Positions 32,434 through 44,900 of a stretch of 64,000 nucleotides of DNA are shown one piece after another. The translations under genes were made by a program, and so were the position numbers. Location of the stretch: NCBI GenBank assembly GCA_030267565.1, contig BRXU01000043.1:310001-374000 (forward strand), in the 5' to 3' direction. Within the stretch, counting starts at the first letter, position 1. Each line of letters opens with the position of its first letter. Below the pieces are notes generated by a model that was given only the letters and a program-made list of their open reading frames with translations, searched no databases and was not told where the DNA came from. This stretch comes from Pleodorina starrii (taxonomy: Eukaryota > Chlorophyta > Chlorophyceae > Chlamydomonadales > Volvocaceae).

Positions 32434-33810
32434 ACCTTTCTGTACGGCAGAGCGTATAACGATTTGGCACTTCCAAGCGACCTCGCGAGGTCATGAGCAC
32501 TGAAGCTTATATAGAATTTGAATCTCTCTTGCGTGGGGGTGTTGGCCCTGTTCGTGGCTGCCTGGCCGAGGGTCTGCCGGATGCGTGATGACCGACGTCG
32601 ATTAGCTGGAAACCTATTATGCACATGACGCATCGCATTCAGTAATGCATTGATGCAACTCCATTCTCACATCAAACATGCCATTTCAGCACCATCTCCT
32701 CAACAACAAAATCTACCGATCACACCGACCCACATAACGGGCGACAGGGGCTAAGTTAAATGTTAGCTCTCAAGGTTTCCAACATTTGAACACAAGGATT
32801 TACGTCCAAGGAAGTGACGTATGCGCGCATCCTCCGGTGTAACGGACTGCGAGCGATTCCGGGTATCATACACACTTGCAAGAGCGTGCACCCAACACAC
32901 GGCGGCTTCAGCGGCACAGAACCCATTGAGCAGCTCCTCAGCCGGGCGGCCGTGGCTGAAACTTGTAGTAGTGGCAGCGAGATAGCGATGTGGGCCGCAT
33001 CGCAGTTCGCCGATGTTTTCTTTGCCTTCAGCGTGTGCGTGTGTGTGTGCCCAACGCGCAGGTCGGTGCGGCCCCTCACATCGAGACGTGGCGGAACGTG
33101 GCTAATTACGTGTCGTACCGCCTTCATTCGAAGCCTGCCGCCAGCCGACGGCCCAAACACGACACGAATGGCCACTACGACGCTGCGTCGCTGTCCGCTG
33201 GTCCCAACCAACATGTACGGCCAACGAAACCCACCAACCGACCAGGAATCGCCGCCTTCCACTCATCACGTGCGCGCCCCGGAATACACACGTGCCTCAT
33301 CCTGGGCCACACAACCGCTACCACCACCCATCCTAGCCACCTAGGCATCACCTGCAGCGGGCTGGCGTCGTTGAGGGGCCGCCACTCCTCAACGCCATCA
33401 CCCTCACCCTCGCCGCCGCCAGCCCCCTCGCCCTTGCGCCCCCAGCGGCCGCGGTCCAGGATCCGACCAATGGCGGCCCCCTCAGCACCTCCGCAGCGGA
33501 CTGCTGCTGCAGACTCGCTCGCTCACCATCGCCGCCGCCGCCCACCACCGCCCTCGTCGCCGCCGCCCTCCCAGCGTTCAGGGCGGCCGCTGCCGCCGCT
33601 GCCCATGCACCGCACTCCGCCCTCCGGGTTGCCTGCCCTGCACCGAGGATCGACCGACCGACCGATCGACCGACCGATGTCAAGGCCGTGTTGCTGTTGG
33701 GTTTGTCGTGGCTACGGCTACAAAGGGCTCCCGACCCTCGGACGGGTAAAGCCAGCTGCGGACCAGCTGCACAGCTGACCGTGCACTGTAGCGAAACGGC
33801 TGTGAGGCGA
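32434..33810. other. Region with possible but unassigned plus-strand exons
   Basis: A plausible acceptor (GTGTGTGTGCCCAACGCGCAG, ending 33060) precedes a protein-like frame VGAAPHIETWRNVANYVSYR. A frame further on ends ...VLLLGLSWLRLQRAPDPRTG with a stop shortly before the telomere-like block. They cannot be linked into one gene, and long minus ORFs (32756-33262, 33348-33683) overlap them. A CGACCGACCGATCGACC microsatellite lies at about 33650-33676. Confidence 0.35.
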
Positions 33811-33838
33811 GGGTTTTAGGGTTTTTAGGGTTTTAGGG
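33811..33838 (+). repeat. Interstitial telomere-like repeat
   Basis: Three consecutive TTTTAGGG-type units, one with an extra T. TTTTAGGG is the telomere repeat of Chlamydomonas and relatives. Being 30 kb from either window edge and surrounded by ordinary sequence, it is interstitial, not a chromosome end. Confidence 0.75.
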
Positions 33839-35434
33839 CACGACGGCACCGGGAATGGAACGCTAGGCGCGATGTACCCATGAGACTGAAATTACGCCAT
33901 TGCGTTTGTCCAGCTCACCGTCACCCCACCTACACCCGCTCCCACACGGTAACCAAACCATTCCCAACTTCCCCAACAACCCCCCCTGGAGCCCTCCTGG
34001 AGCCCTCCTGGAGCCGATACAGCTCCTCATCCTCCCCCAGCCCCCACAGCGCCCACTCCAGCGGAGCCCGACCAACAGTCGCACTGCCACGCCGTGCAGA
34101 GTGTCGGCCAGGTCTCTGCAGTACATATGCGTACGACCGCAGTACTGTGCCGTACTACTAGAAAACGCGCGCGTGTGCATGTGTCATCATAGCGCATGTT
34201 GACGACCATCACTCCTTCATTTAAAACCCCCGTTCAGCCCCCGGTCCCGTTCCCGAACGATTGCGCTGCTGCTGCCAGCCCCGGGCCCTCATCCGGTCCT
34301 CGCCCCCCACCCACCCACCCAAGCAACTGCATCCCTTGGCTGGCGCCCGGTCCCTCTCCGCGCACTTGATCAGCACCTGGGCCATCGCCTCGGCAATGGA
34401 AATCGGGTTGCGCTGTCATACAACGTACGGAAATTGGGTTGTGCTGTCGTGCAACGTACGGCAAAGCCAGGGGGCGCAGGTCCCGGTTGAGGACGCCGCC
34501 GCAGCGGGGGATGGCCACCCGGGAGTGGGAGTGGGTCACAACGTATCTGCCGGACGACGAAGAGGAGGAGGAGGCAGAGGAGGAGGAAGAGAGAGGGGGT
34601 GGGGGGCGTCAGCATTCCGGAAATTGCGTTTTACCGCTGCGGGTGGCGGCTGGGGGCCCCACCGCCCCAGTGTCCCTCAACTATCACGCAAAACACCCGG
34701 CGAGGCGCCGGCTACGGTGGCCGCACCGGTAGGTCCCATTGCAATTCAGGGGGCTGTCCACCAGGCAAGGGGGCAAAGTCACCTCTTAAGCACCATTCAG
34801 GCAGCAGCTTACCCACATGGCATCCCTGGGCCAGTCCTACCCTTCCGAGCTGTTGGTGCCACGGCCACCGTTCCTTAACTGCTGTCCCAATCTTGTAACG
34901 AGGGACCAGCGAATAAAACGTTGCGTTCGGCTTCACTCCCGCTGCGGGTTCCGCCTCCAGGCGGCCAGGGCCAGAAGGGCGCCACGGCACGGTCAGCCCC
35001 GGGCTGTGGCCAGCCGGCAGAGGCCCCAGGAAGCTGCTGCAGAGGACGGCACTGGGAGCCGGGGGGAGCTTCCACTTGATGAGAATTGCATTGTACAGGA
35101 AACACCTCACGGTTTGTTGGGTTGTAGCGTCGACGGACGAGCCACCGATGCCCCTGTCAAAAGGGAGCGAGATTCCGTGAGCTAAATCTACAGGGTGTTA
35201 GGTAGAGCGGGCGCTTCTCGGAAAACTATGATATAAGGCGCCGAAAGTGTGAAAGCATTTCAGGGTGTTCTGGTTCCAAAGCACATCGTTGGACGCCACA
35301 GTAAAACGTAGCGGGGTATGCAAACAGTTGACTAGGACTAGTTAAATTCCCTTTTAGAACTAACGCTGCATGCTTGTCATATGTTGAAAGCCAAAGGTAA
35401 GACCCAACGGTACGGCAAGCTGCGAGCTTCCTCT
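33839..35434. other. No recognisable gene; unassigned ORFs
   Basis: The most protein-like frame is minus 35110-34712 (132 codons, containing PNATFYSLVPRYKIGTAV and LPEWCLRGDFAPLPGGQ), which shows no domain I recognise. A plus ORF at 34261-34878 overlaps it. Could be a remnant of a mobile element or an exon of an unknown gene. Confidence 0.35.
34398..34461. repeat. 31-bp tandem duplication
   Basis: Two adjacent copies of GGAAATCGGGTTGCGCTGTC plus 11 bases, differing at about five positions. Only two units, so probably a local slippage or duplication product. Confidence 0.8.
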
Positions 35435-35765
35435 TCTAGTGACACCTCATGGTCTTAGGACATTCGAGGTCGAGGTCACAGGTTCGATCCCCCTGTGGAG
35501 ACCCCCGGCTATCGCTGGGTGTGAGATTATGGCTAGATGCTATGAGTGGAGTTGGTGGCCGAGTTGATTGGCCAGGATTCACACGTTTGAGTGGTGGCGA
35601 TCGCTGAACCCTCAGTAGCGGTGGTAGACTGGGTGAATGGATGAGGTCCGCCCTAGAAGGCAGAGCTATCCCAGTTGTCCAATGAGGATCGTCTGGAAGG
35701 TTCTGTGGTGCGGATGGTGCCCAGAGGAGAATGGGGCCATACCGTATAACTGTAACAATCTCTCT
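35435..35765 (+). mobile_element. CT-tailed SINE, copy 1
   Basis: 331 bp flanked by the 8-bp direct repeat CTTCCTCT (35427-35434 and 35766-35773). It starts TCTAGTGACACC, carries a pol III B-box-like GGTTCGATCCC in its first 70 bp, and ends ACTGTAACAATCTCTC. Homologous to 53820-54161. Compared with that copy it has a partial internal duplication just before the B box (GAGGTCGAGGTCACAGG against GAGGTTACAGG). Confidence 0.75.
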
Positions 35766-35773
35766 CTTCCTCT

Positions 35774-37410
35774 CAAGACCCCATTTCTGATCCTGTAGCC
35801 TGTATCATGGCAAGTGTTTGATTACTCTGCGTGCTAAATAAACATTTGTTATGTTTATGCGTTGCCAGCGGGGCCCACTCCACACCATGACACCAATGAC
35901 GTCCGACTCCATAAAATATCACAACTCGCGTCAACTAACAACGTATTGACACATATGGGCCGCTCAGCGTAGCAAACGCGAGACTGTATGCGAGCACTGA
36001 CTGGAGGAAACATGACTCACATCGTGCCATGGTTTTCGGGCAATGACGGGTACCAGCAAGCCGCTAGAACTACATGGTCAGTAATGCAAACCTTATTCAA
36101 GTAACTGGTAAGGCCAACGGAGGCGGGCAGACGCGGGACATGTTGCGCAGCTGTCACCTAACGCGTTAAGCGAATTGTCGCTGGCTTGTCCTCTCTTTTC
36201 TTGGACATCTCTAAGCTATGAGGCTTGCACGAAGTAGGCATTCTCGGTTGCCGAGCGAACAGCTGCGGCCAGGCATGCAGCATGTAAACCGGACCGGCAG
36301 AGATGTATGCGACATGCGCGTTCCAAGCCGTCCTCTGCTTGAGACTGGCTTGGGGCGGATGGATGGTTGGATGGATCGCAGCACGCGGTGCACCTCGGCG
36401 GCCGTACTGCCACCAGCGACAACACCCGCGGTCTAGTCTGCACCTACCACCTCGCTGACCTGCTTGGCCCAGAGGCGTAGACGCTGTCAAGTTGTCCAGC
36501 AGCGAGGCGGCTGGGCGTCATTAAGCGCGACAAGCAGCCGAGGCGACATCCCGACGGCCCAAAGCTGGCGTGCAGAGGTTGTTGGGTTCATATGGGGCAG
36601 GGCTGGGCTGGGCTGGGCTAGGTAGCCGGGCATCACGGGTATGTGTTCTTGTTGTTACGTTTTATTGTATGTATGCTGCACGCCGCCACCGTCAAAATGC
36701 AACGCTGGTTGCGTGCGGTTTCGGAACTGGCGGCGGCGGTGGCGTTATGCAGATCTCGGTCAGCTCGGTTTCGGAGCCGAGCCGAGATGGTCCGGCGCGG
36801 CAAGGAGGCTGATGCAAGCGCTGCCGGCGGCGACATCCAGGTCGGTTGACACGAGCGTAGCCAAGTGAGCGAAGCCACGGGTGCCTTTGTCCCGTCCCCC
36901 ATCTGGGGCTGTCTGACCTGACTGTCCCCAGAGTCGCTGGTTGTCGCTTCGCTTCGCCGCTTTGCTTCACTAAATTTCCTGTAGCGTGCCATATAATTGA
37001 CTCCGAAGAATGGCAACATGCTGTCATAGCGCCGGTCCAATCCATCAACACCGTACGTCGCTGTGTTCGTAGCCCGCTGTTCGCATCGCTTCACCCACTT
37101 ACTTCTCCGTGCACTGCGCTCGCCTGACTCCTAAAGCCCAAGATGCACGGCCACGGGCCGGAGCGGCATGTACTACTACATGAGTAATAGTTTGTTGGTA
37201 GTTGTCGGTTACGGAGTTCTCCAGGAGCGCGGTTTTCTTTCCTATCCCTGCCGAAAACCTCGATGCAGAGGCCCCACGACAGCCCTAGCGGCCCTAACGA
37301 TCCTAACCACTCGCCCTTCCCGACTGCCAGGCCATCCATGTCTCCTCTCAGTCGCGTGACTGAAGCAGCACAAAGAGGGGAGACAGTAGCTGCAGCGGCA
37401 GGGTCAGTCG
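35774..37410. other. Intergenic, no gene seen
   Basis: Lower GC than the flanks, with short ORFs on both strands (up to 153 codons, minus 36633-37094) without domains. (GGGCT)n-like repetition occurs at about 36598-36620. Its right edge is the sharp left boundary of the tandem array. Confidence 0.4.
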
Positions 37411-38739
37411 CCAAGGGGGGTGGGTGGGGGGGGTGAGGGACTCGTGCGTGTTACCGTGGACATACAAATAACCGATCCGCGGCGGGATGTGCGTGGACCG
37501 GTCCCAAACGTACAGCGCGCGTGGCGCTTTGGCGCCTTAGTACGTATGGTCACACCAACAAATGAGAGCGGGATGACGATGCTGGTGTCAGAGAGGGGTA
37601 GAGCGGTAGACGTGCAGTCAGCAGGCGGGCAGTTTGTAGTACCGTAGATACGTATGGTACGTGCAGGGGGATTGTGCTGGCTGGCTTCCGCAGGGGTGCA
37701 TCGTGTTGGAACCCACTGTAGCGTGGCAGCTGCCAACTAGAGCTTAGGGTGTTCCCGTCGTGGCAGCGAGGTAGAGACGTTAGCGTGCATAGGATGTTTC
37801 GGGCCTTGAAAACGGCCGAGCCACGGGGCCATGGCCTAGCGGGGCTGCTTTGGACGGACCGGTTGGACTCTTGGACGAGTAGGTACGGAATTCGTGCCGA
37901 CATGGCCGTACACACGGGCTTTCGACGTGACCCACAAACGTGATCTTGCATTCTATCATTCCGGGCGCGCAGGTGCCTGCCTGGCACACGTCATTTATTT
38001 GTTTGCAAGATATGACCGTATATTTACTTATTTAGGTAGGGGCCGGTTAATAGCTGCGGGGCCGTTCCGAGTGCGACCCCTCACGGCCTGCATTCCTTCG
38101 CTGCGGTACCACTTTCTTACCCTCATGGCCAGCCTAGGGGCTGCCGCCGCTGTCTTCGCGGCGCATTTGCGGCATGCGCGCGCGGTGCCCAGTGAAGCGT
38201 GCCGCAGTGAAGTGCGCAGCCGGGTTGCCGGCAGAAGGCGGCATACATTGGACGCTGTATATATGTAACGATTTGAGAGGGCTCGTCGCGCCTGTTTGCC
38301 TTGGACGCTGAACCAACGGGGGTAGGGTCGCGCTAGCCACGATCCATAGCCCTAGCCTCAATAAGTAGTGCGTGGTTTTGAATCAAATCAGGAAGCGGCA
38401 CGGAAGCTTGCCGGGGTTTTCAGCTCCTGAGCCATTACACAAACACGGAAGGCCCCCATGCCCGAATCCCAGAGCACCAAGGGCTGCGGCGAGGGCGGCA
38501 GACACAGCAGGGTGAATTAAAACCAGTACTACAGAGGAGCTGGATATTACAGGGTGGAGGAAGCAAGGGACTCAAAACGGCAGACGCGTGTTGCAAAAGA
38601 AACCGTTCGCCCACACGCATCTCACCCGGTCCCCTTTGATTGTAGCGCGCTTGCAAGCTCCCCGTTGCTTCCCGAGGTATGCTTGCCATAGATAGCATAC
38701 GCCTTCCGTATGTACGTTTGGACGTGGCGGGCGTCTTGC

Positions 38740-38748
38740 TATATATAC
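38740..38748 (+). promoter_or_regulatory. TATA-like element in array unit 1
   Basis: TATATATAC followed 60-odd bases later by an ATG in a short frame that reaches a possible GTGACG donor. The element is kept in units 1, 2, 3 and 5 but removed in unit 4 by its deletion. Function is a guess from position alone. Confidence 0.25.
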
Positions 38749-40651
38749 GGCGCACAGTTGAATCCAGCTTCAACCGTTGCCGGCAACCACCCATGCGACA
38801 GCTAACATCGCGAAGTGGCACAGCGACCGCTACGGCGGGGCAGGTGACGGTAGGTAAGGCAGCCCGTGCGCCCAACCCGAGTGCTCCATGAAAACCGCGT
38901 GACCGTTCACCGCTTGCTGCTGCAACCGCTGCACGCCAGCTCGGCGTCCTCCCCCTTTTGCGTTGCATCAGTCACGGGCTTGGCATCCAGGGAAAGGTCC
39001 GCATGGCGGTTGCAGACAGAAGGTAAGCGGGCGGGTGGGGCAGCTGGGGTGGGGGGTGTGCGGGGGTGCGTACAGCGGAAAGGGACAAACCGTGGGGTGC
39101 GTTTCCCTATGAGAGGTGCGGGGGCCAGGAGATGCGTGGGCTACTAGCCTCGGCGTGCTAGAATTTGAAGACGGGGGAGCGGGCCTCACTCATGTGGCAG
39201 TCATAGCTATCGTTCCCTGCCCTGATCTCTGATCCCCGCGGCCTTGCTCGCGGCCCATTGCCCTTGCCGCCAACCCTCGACAACCTCCCCCTGTTGACTG
39301 CACCCAGCCCGGCCCGCCCAGCAGGATATGCCCCTCCCCCAGGGTGCCTATCGGACCGCATCCCGCCCGCCACCCTACACATCTGTTGAAATGCTGTCCC
39401 ATCCTGGCACCGGCCCCCAGCAGGCCATCTTACGGTCACTGTCGCCACGTCCCTGTCTCATGCTCCGGGAGCTAGGGCTTCCAGCCTGCGAGCCTTTGCC
39501 CCGACCCAGGCCCCACCACGACCCTGACTCCGAACGCCCACGCCGACCGTGGGACCCCATCTCACCTGTTTCGATGGCTCCCAACACGGCCAAGGATGCG
39601 AGTCAACGGCGCCAGCCAGCGCCAGCACCTCGAAGCTGACCGGCTCTCATCACAGGCGCCTCGGCGTCAACCGGGAGAGGCGGGAAAGCCGGCAAGGGGC
39701 TCCACGCGCCAATCAAGGCAGGGCAAGTGATGCATGCTCGGGCCGGGAACCCGGTGATCTTGCATTGATAACAAGTCCCCGGCGTGGGATAGCGGGGCCC
39801 CGTGCGAAGATGAGTCGAGACGCGCCTATGAGAAACCAGCCCATCGGACGCGGGCGGGGTAAGCGCTTGATGGCCCCCTCCCCTCCCCGACACGGCAGCT
39901 GGGGACGCCGGTAGGTGATATGCGCGCCCTCTGCGGCACATCCCCCAAAGGCCCGGGCGAGGCTCATCATGCCGCCAGCGCCACTTCACACCAGGTGCAG
40001 GGTCCTCCCGCACTTATGGTGCCCTTCAAAGCCGATGCGCATCCCCGACCAGCGAAGGAAGCCGTGGAGCCTCGCTGTTCCCGCCTCCAAGGAAGTCTCT
40101 TACGCAGAGTTTCGAAAAACATACCGCATGGAAGCTCCTGAACTATTGAAAAACGACTTTGGAAGAAACGAACGACAGTGAGAACAGCTTCGTCAGTTTC
40201 CAGGCAGCGCTCGGGTCGATTTGACGAATGCACATATAATGTTTAGGATTAGAATGAGCGATCTGCGAAAAGCGGGCGTTGGGGCGTCCGAAAAGTACCG
40301 ATATCAATGACACCTAGACTTGGCAAAATGTCATCCAAGACACTAGTTCTCATCTGAGCACTACCTGGACGTTTGCGAATTGCGCCGAACAAGAAAGCAG
40401 CGAGAAACAGTCGCCTGTACGGCCTACCGCCCGCTCCGAAGCCGAACTTCCCCTGTTAAAAAGCGTCGTCCTCTGCTGCGGCCCCTCACACCCACACCGC
40501 CTGACGCTAAGAACGTTCCATTGGCCACATTTTGAGACTCTCTACGAATACATTTCCATTCGGCCTGACCTGCACTTCACAAGGAGAGCTCTTATTCTCA
40601 AGCGGCGGACGTCGAGTTCTGTGTCTTGTCCTGAACATCATCAACACCATC

Positions 40652-41888
40652 ATGGCCACCATCTGCTGTCTGTCGCTTACCTACAATGGAGCTCGCTTCG
40701 TGGAGGCTGAGGAGCGTGAGTTCGGGCTCCGGGGTTGGGCAACCTGGCTGGGATGCTGTAGCGGGAGGGACATGCCTGTCGGGGCCGGGCTTTGGACGCA
40801 TTACGCGTCTCGGGCCACATTTATCCACTTGCCGTGAGCCTTCGTCTTTGTGCCCCGACGAGCCAATTGAGCTTTGCCGATTCCATGGAAGTTGCGGTGT
40901 GGTAATGTGTCAAAACCGCCTGCACTGCGGCCTTGCCACACGCTTTGGACCATTCCCAAGACCTCTATCATCATTTTGCTGTCAAATCTGCGCTGCCGCG
41001 AGTTGGTCACTGAGGTGCATGTCGGTCGAACGTGGCGCTTGCACGCCCCGCACTGCACTTAACCGGAGGTTTTAGGGCTCATACTCTTTAAATGCATTTC
41101 GTGATTTCAGTGCAGCAATTTGGTTATCATAAAGCCCGACTTGGCTTCACTCGGCGGTCGGCGGTCGGCTCGCGCCCATTACAACCGGTCGGGATAAATG
41201 GGCCACGCAAAGCTCCATTTTATCCATAACTGCGTGTCCCGGAATCACAATTATTGCTAAATAAAGGCGTGCGCTCACGTCTTGCCCGGCTATTCAACGG
41301 CCTGTTGAGCATCTATCTATCCCTGGCTGACAGCTCCAACGCGGCGCGGCGGGGCAGCTTGACACGCACCTTCTAATACCCGTCAACATTTGTCCTTTGA
41401 TCCTGTCGCATGATCAGCTCCCGTTATCGCTTCCCGTTTCCCACTTGCCCGCTTTGCCGCTCAGCGTCTTACATACCCTCTGCCTGCCTGCCTGTTCCTC
41501 TGCCTCGCTGCCCGCTTGCTGCTCGGCTGCAGGTGTGGCTGTGGCTGTGGTGCTTCAGGTCTGCGAGGAGCACCACCAGCACCAGCACGGCAAGACCGAG
41601 CCATTGGATTTCTCGATTGAGCGGCACGACAGCAGCTACATCGCCGCCAAGACGTGGGCAACGGGGGAGACCGAATACACACCGCTGCCGCACACGCGCG
41701 CACAGCTGCTGGACAGTGCCGAGCGCCGCTCCCCGGAGTGCTGGAAAGAGCGGACAGGTGACCTGCCCGCGCAGATCGCCCGCGAGACCCACGGTGACGT
41801 CGCACCCCTGAGGTCCGGCAGCGTCAAGGCACTGATTCTGGGGTGGGAGGCATGGGCTTGGTGCCAGCGGCGCCAGACCCTGTCTTAG
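40652..41888 (+). CDS. Array gene, unit 1: candidate two-exon protein of unknown function
   Basis: Exon 1 is 40652-40715 (MATICCLSLTYNGARFVEAEE), with a GTGAGTTC donor. Exon 2 is 41533-41888 after a GGCTGCAG acceptor, with matching phase 1. It reads VAVAVVLQVCEEHHQHQHGK, then a charged domain with SYIAAKTWATGETEYTPLPH and RSPECWKERTGDLPAQIA, and ends CQRRQTLS. The predicted protein has about 139 residues and no domain I recognise. The hydrophobic start could be a short membrane or signal segment after splicing. The exon 2 frame is open in all five units. An alternative is that exon 2 belongs to a longer gene whose other exons I could not identify. Confidence 0.4.
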
Positions 41889-41948
41889 TGAGTGGCCCCA
41901 TCGCTTAACTTGTTCGCGACGGACCGGGGGATAATAAACAAGATACCG

Positions 41949-44900
41949 CCAAGGGGGGTGGGTGGGGGGGGTGAGGGACTCGTGCGTGTTACCGTGGACA
42001 TACAAATAACCGATCCGCGGCGGGATGTGCGTGGACCGGTCCCAAACGTACAGCGCGCGTGGCGCTTTGGCGCCTTAGTACGTATGGTCACACCAACAAA
42101 TGAGAGCGGGATGACGATGCTGGTGTCAGAGAGGGGTAGAGCGGTAGACGTGCAGTCAGCAGGCGGGCAGTTTGTAGTACCGTAGATACGTATGGTACGT
42201 GCAGGGGGATTGTGCTGGCTGGCTTCCGCAGGGGTGCATCGTGTTGGAACCCACTGTAGCGTGGCAGCTGCCAACTAGAGCTTAGGGTGTTCCCGTCGTG
42301 GCAGCGAGGTAGAGACGTTAGCGTGCATAGGATGTTTCGGGCCTTGAAAACGGCCGAGCCACGGGGCCATGGCCTAGCGGGGCTGCTTTGGACGGACCGG
42401 TTGGACTCTTGGACGAGTAGGTACGGAATTCGTGCCGACATGGCCGTACACACGGGCTTTCGACGTGACCCACAAACGTGATCTTGCATTCTATCATTCC
42501 GGGCGCGCAGGTGCCTGCCTGGCACACGTCATTTATTTGTTTGCAAGATATGACCGTATATTTACTTATTTAGGTAGGGGCCGGTTAATAGCTGCGGGGC
42601 CGTTCCGAGTGCGACCCCTCACGGCCTGCATTCCTTCGCTGCGGTACCACTTTCTTACCCTCATGGCCAGCCTAGGGGCTGCCGCCGCTGTCTTCGCGGC
42701 GCATTTGCGGCATGCGCGCGCGGTGCCCAGTGAAGCGTGCCGCAGTGAAGTGCGCAGCCGGGTTGCCGGCAGAAGGCGGCATACATTGGACGCTGTATAT
42801 ATGTAACGATTTGAGAGGGCTCGTCGCGCCTGTTTGCCTTGGACGCTGAACCAACGGGGGTAGGGTCGCGCTAGCCACGATCCATAGCCCTAGCCTCAAT
42901 AAGTAGTGCGTGGTTTTGAATCAAATCAGGAAGCGGCACGGAAGCTTGCCGGGGTTTTCAGCTCCTGAGCCATTACACAAACACGGAAGGCCCCCATGCC
43001 CGAATCCCAGAGCACCAAGGGCTGCGGCGAGGGCGGCAGACACAGCAGGGTGAATTAAAACCAGTACTACAGAGGAGCTGGATATTACAGGGTGGAGGAA
43101 GCAAGGGACTCAAAACGGCAGACGCGTGTTGCAAAAGAAACCGTTCGCCCACACGCATCTCACCCGGTCCCCTTTGATTGTAGCGCGCTTGCAAGCTCCC
43201 CGTTGCTTCCCGAGGTATGCTTGCCATAGATAGCATACGCCTTCCGTATGTACGTTTGGACGTGGCGGGCGTCTTGCTATATATACGGCGCACAGTTGAA
43301 TCCAGCTTCAACCGTTGCCGGCAACCACCCATGCGACAGCTAACATCGCGAAGTGGCACAGCGACCGCTACGGCGGGGCAGGTGACGGTAGGTAAGGCAG
43401 CCCGTGCGCCCAACCCGAGTGCTCCATGAAAACCGCGTGACCGTTCACCGCTTGCTGCTGCAACCGCTGCACGCCAGCTCGGCGTCCTCCCCCTTTTGCG
43501 TTGCATCAGTCACGGGCTTGGCATCCAGGGAAAGGTCCGCATGGCGGTTGCAGACAGAAGGTAAGCGGGCGGGAGGGGCAGCAGGGGTGGGGGGTGTGCG
43601 GGGGTGCGTACAGCGGAAAGGGACAAACCGTGGGGTGCGTTTCCCTATGAGAGGTGCGGGGGCCAGGAGATGCGGGGGCTACTAGCCTCGGCGTGCTAGA
43701 ATTTGAAGACGGGGGAGCGGGCCTCACTCATGTGGCAGTCATAGCTATCGTTCCCTGCCCTGATCTCTGATCCCCGCGGCCTTGCTCGCGGCCCATTGCC
43801 CTTGCCGCCAACCCTCGACAACCTCCCCCTGTTGACTGCACCCAACCCGGCCCGCCCAGCAGGATATCCCCCTCCCCCCGGGTGCCTATCGGACCGCATC
43901 CCGCCCGCCGCCCTACACATCTGTTGAAATGCTGTCCCATCCTGGCACCGGCCCCCAGCAGGCCATCTTACGGTCACTGTCGCCACGTCCCTGTCTCATG
44001 CTCCGGGAGCTAGGGCTTCCAGCCTGCGAACCTTTGCCCCGACCCAGGCCCCAACGACCACGACCCTGACTCCGAACGCCCACGCCGACCGTGGGACCCC
44101 ATCTCACCTGTTTCGATGGCTCCCATCACGGCCAAGGATGCGAGTCAACGAGTGCTCCGCGCCAGCCAGCGCCAGCACCTCGAAGCTGACCGGCTCTCAT
44201 CACAGGCGCCTCGGCGTCAACCGGGAGAGGCGGGAAAGCCGGCAGGGGGCTCCACGCGCCAATCAAGGCAGGGCAAGTGATGCATGCTCGGGCCGGGAAC
44301 CCGGTGATCTTGCATTGATAACAAGTCCCCGGCGTGGGATAGCGGGGCCCCGTGCGAAGATGAGTCGAGACGCGCCTATGAGAAACCAGCCCATCGGACG
44401 CGGGCGGGGTAAGCGCTTGATGGCCCCCTCCCCTCCCCGACACGGCAGCTGGGGACGCCGGTAGGTGATATGCGCGCCCTCTGCGGCACATCCCCCAAAG
44501 GCCCGGGCGAGGCTCATCATGCCGCCAGCGCCACTTCACACCAGGTGCAGGGTCCTCCCGCACTTATGGTGCCCTTCAAAGCCGATGCGCATCCCCGACC
44601 AGCGAAGGAAGCCGTGGAGCCTCGCTGTTCCCGCCTCCAAGGAAGTCTCTTACGCAGAGTTTCGAAAAACATACCGCATGGAAGCTCCTGAACTATTGAA
44701 AAACGACTTTGGAAGAAACGAACGACAGTGAGAACAGCTTCGTCAGTTTCCAGGCAGCGCTCGGGTCGATTTGACGAATGCACATATAATGTTTAGGATT
44801 AGAATGAGCGATCTGCGAAAAGCGGGCGCTGGGGCGTCCGAAAAGTACCGATATCAATGACACCTAGACTTGGCAAAATGTCATCCAAGACACTAGTTCT

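Larger units (their letters stand above)
37411..41948 (+). repeat. Tandem array unit 1 (4,538 bp)
   Basis: First full unit, counted from CCAAGGGGGGTGGGTGG. The sequence left of this point differs from the end of every other unit, so the array boundary is here. It lacks the 9-bp GAGTGCTCC present in the later units near their position 2200. Confidence 0.95.

Noticed and set aside
35435..35530. Functional tRNA gene at the GGTTCGATCCC motif
   Set aside because: No acceptor stem or clean anticodon arm; the sequence is the head of a repeated 331-342-bp SINE with target duplications.
38435..38968. 177-196-codon minus ORF recurring in array units 1, 2, 3 and 5
   Set aside because: Its C-terminal end changes frame between units, it is destroyed in unit 4, and composition is low-complexity Arg/Ala/Ser; no splice support.
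39740..39800. tRNA-like or organellar fragment near GGGCCGGGAACCCGGTGATC
   Set aside because: The stem is short and no cloverleaf with proper arm spacing could be drawn; it recurs only because of the array.
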